Shown here piece by piece: positions 62,875 through 64,000 of a DNA stretch of 64,000 bases. This stretch comes from an uncultured Mollicutes bacterium. GTDB lineage: Bacteria; Bacillota_I; Bacilli_A; Acholeplasmatales; Anaeroplasmataceae. The translations under genes and the position numbers were made by a program. The notes under the pieces were generated by a model, which searched no databases, was not told the origin of the DNA, and saw only the letters and a program-made list of their open reading frames with translations. The stretch lies in NCBI GenBank assembly GCA_900540175.1, contig UQFG01000005.1, positions 1 to 64,000 on the forward strand, given 5' to 3'. Within the stretch, counting starts at the first letter, position 1. Each line of letters starts with the position of its first letter.

Positions 62875-63651
62875 ATGGCTATGAAAGAAGAACGAATCAT
62901 TTATTACGAAGATGAATTGAATGACGATTTTGCCGGGACGAAAATAAAAGTAAAACCGCTCGATGATCAATTTGAATATCTTCCTTCCGGTTTTTGGTGG
63001 AACTTTTTTTCGAAATTTTTGTATTTTGTTGTGGCTAGGCCGCTGATTTGGCTGTCGCTTGTTTTTCTTTATCATCAAAAGTATGTCGGGAAGAAGAATT
63101 TGAAAAAAATGGGGAAGAACGGAGCGTTTATTTACGGCAATCATACGCAAGTAAGCGCGGATGCGTTTATTCCCAATTTGCTTTGTTATCACCGAAACTA
63201 TATTTTAACCAGTCGGGAGGCCGTTTCGATTCCCGGAATCAGAAATTTGGTTATGATGCTCGGTGTTATTCCGCTTGCCGATTCGTTTTCAAGAGCCAAA
63301 CAAATGCGTCAGTGTATGGCGTATCATTTGAAAAAAGGTCGGACCATTACGATTTTTCCGGAAGCGCATATCTGGCCGTATTATACGAAAATCCGTCCCT
63401 TTAAAGAAACGTCGTTTAAATATCCGCTTAAAGACAATTTACCTTGTTATGCTTTGACGAATTGTTATCAGAAACGCCGGTTCGGTAAACGAGCCAAAAT
63501 CATTACTTTCATCGACGGACCTTTTTATCCGGATCCCAAACTGGATAAAGAAGATGCGGCCAAAGAATTGCGAAATCGGATTTACGAAGTGATGAAAGAA
63601 CGAACCGAAACGTATTCAACCTATGAATATATTTCTTACCGAAAAAAATAA
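62875..63651 (+). CDS. plsC: 1-acyl-glycerol-3-phosphate acyltransferase-like protein
   Basis: 258 residues. Transfers an acyl group to lysophosphatidate or a related acceptor. Motif I GNHTQVSADAF (NHXXXXD form: Asn-His-X4-Asp), motif III TIFPEAHIWP and a hydrophobic N-terminal segment (RPLIWLSLVFLYHQKY). ATG 62875 follows GAGGG; a second ATG at 62881 is possible. Single gene with downstream hairpin. Together with PlsY elsewhere in the window it covers two acylation steps, though paralogues are possible. Confidence 0.85.
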   Translation: MAMKEERIIYYEDELNDDFAGTKIKVKPLDDQFEYLPSGFWWNFFSKFLYFVVARPLIWLSLVFLYHQKYVGKKNLKKMGKNGAFIYGNHTQVSADAFIPNLLCYHRNYILTSREAVSIPGIRNLVMMLGVIPLADSFSRAKQMRQCMAYHLKKGRTITIFPEAHIWPYYTKIRPFKETSFKYPLKDNLPCYALTNCYQKRRFGKRAKIITFIDGPFYPDPKLDKEDAAKELRNRIYEVMKERTETYSTYEYISYRKK

Positions 63652-63652
63652 C

Positions 63653-63690
63653 GGCAGGGCTTTTGAAAGGCTTTGCTTTATTTTTTTGCA
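63653..63690 (+). terminator. Probable terminator after plsC
   Basis: GCAGGGCTT pairs, with G-T pairs, to AGGCTTTGC, and a T-run follows shortly. Confidence 0.65.
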
Positions 63691-63794
63691 CAAATTTCCA
63701 CTTTTTTCCTTTCTTTCTTGAAAAAGGGGATGATTTTTTAGTATAATGAGAGAAGAAATACTGGTTGTAAAAAAATTTGAATGAGGTGATTGTT

Positions 63795-64000
63795 TTGTTG
63801 ATTCGTCATAGGATTGATTCGGACTTTTTGTATTATTTTGATCAGGGAAAAAGTTATGACGCCTATCGTGTTTTTGGTGCGCACTTGGAAAAAGATGCGC
63901 TCGGCAACAATGTTGCGTGTGAATTCTGTTTGTTTGCGCCGAATGCCGCATCGGTTTCGGTTGTCGGTGAATGGAACCAGTTTGAACCGGAAAAAGATAA
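63795..64000 (+). CDS. glgB: 1,4-alpha-glucan branching enzyme, N-terminal part, runs off window
   Basis: About 68 codons are in view. YDAYRVFGAHLEKDALG followed by CEFCLFAPNAASVSVVGEWN is the N-terminal carbohydrate-binding module of GlgB, which forms alpha-1,6 branches in glycogen. Start is TTG 63795 or 63798 behind GAGGTGAT. The catalytic domain is outside the window. Likely first gene of a glycogen operon. Confidence 0.8.
   Translation, partial: MLIRHRIDSDFLYYFDQGKSYDAYRVFGAHLEKDALGNNVACEFCLFAPNAASVSVVGEWNQFEPEKD

Noticed and set aside
1..64000. tRNA and rRNA genes
   Set aside because: I saw no cloverleaf-like or rRNA-like segments in the intergenic regions; a covariance scan would be needed to exclude them fully.

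Overview
The window is chromosomal DNA from a low- to mid-GC, spore-forming, anaerobic member of the Bacillota. Strong AGGAGG-type ribosome sites, L-box and T-box leaders, tight ATGA gene overlaps, spoIIA/spoVA and cotJ genes, the plsY-parE-parC arrangement and pyruvate formate-lyase all point that way. An Erysipelotrichia-like lineage is my best guess from gene content, but nothing here fixes the genus. No rRNA, tRNA or CRISPR array was recognised.

Layout. 1-0.36 kb: 5' end of an ISNCY/IS1202-like transposase cut by the window edge. 0.56-6.1 kb: lysine-riboswitch-controlled lysA-dapA-dapB, then an unexplained structured leader and asd-lysC. 6.2-8.4 kb: FHA-ABC exporter on the minus strand. 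8.5-13 kb: DHH phosphoesterase, pflA, thioredoxin-like protein, and a pyruvate formate-lyase split into a core and a separate glycyl-radical subunit. 13-22.8 kb: tail-anchored protein with acidic 21-residue repeats, mutS, mutL, miaA, aroK, aroQ, efp, and a CNNM/CorC transporter. 22.9-24.5 kb: HTH/TPR-like regulator followed by a secreted protein made of three 24-residue repeats. 24.5-27.6 kb: hydrolase, CarD-like regulator, FAD dehydrogenase. 27.7-30.3 kb: spoIIAA-spoIIAB-spoVAC-spoVAD-spoVAE with sigF missing from its usual place. 30.3-38.9 kb: second CorC gene behind an attenuator-like leader, DarA, CPBP protease, flavin reductase, M19 dipeptidase, and MarR plus two ABC half-exporters. 38.9-45.6 kb: T-box and ileS, small probably acquired genes with gene remnants, an unknown protein, deoC-deoD. 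45.6-51.2 kb: YfmF/YfmH-type M16 pair, ssb, unknown proteins, YneF, ferredoxin. 51.2-59.1 kb: cotJA/B fusion, cotJC, plsY, parE-parC, GH28 enzyme. 59.2-62.7 kb: an accessory cassette (DUF2089-like regulator, two membrane proteins, secreted protein, decayed gene). 62.9-64 kb: plsC and the start of glgB.

How the parts fit. The housekeeping genes form compact operons: lysine supply, formate fermentation, mismatch repair with shikimate steps, chromosome decatenation. Two spore modules (forespore sigma control with DPA uptake; CotJ coat) show that sporulation is encoded. The most unusual items are the split PFL, the regulator plus triple-repeat peptide pair, the sigF-less spoIIA/spoVA operon, the cotJ gene with no canonical start codon, and the 59-62.7 kb cassette. 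All functions are inferred from sequence alone.
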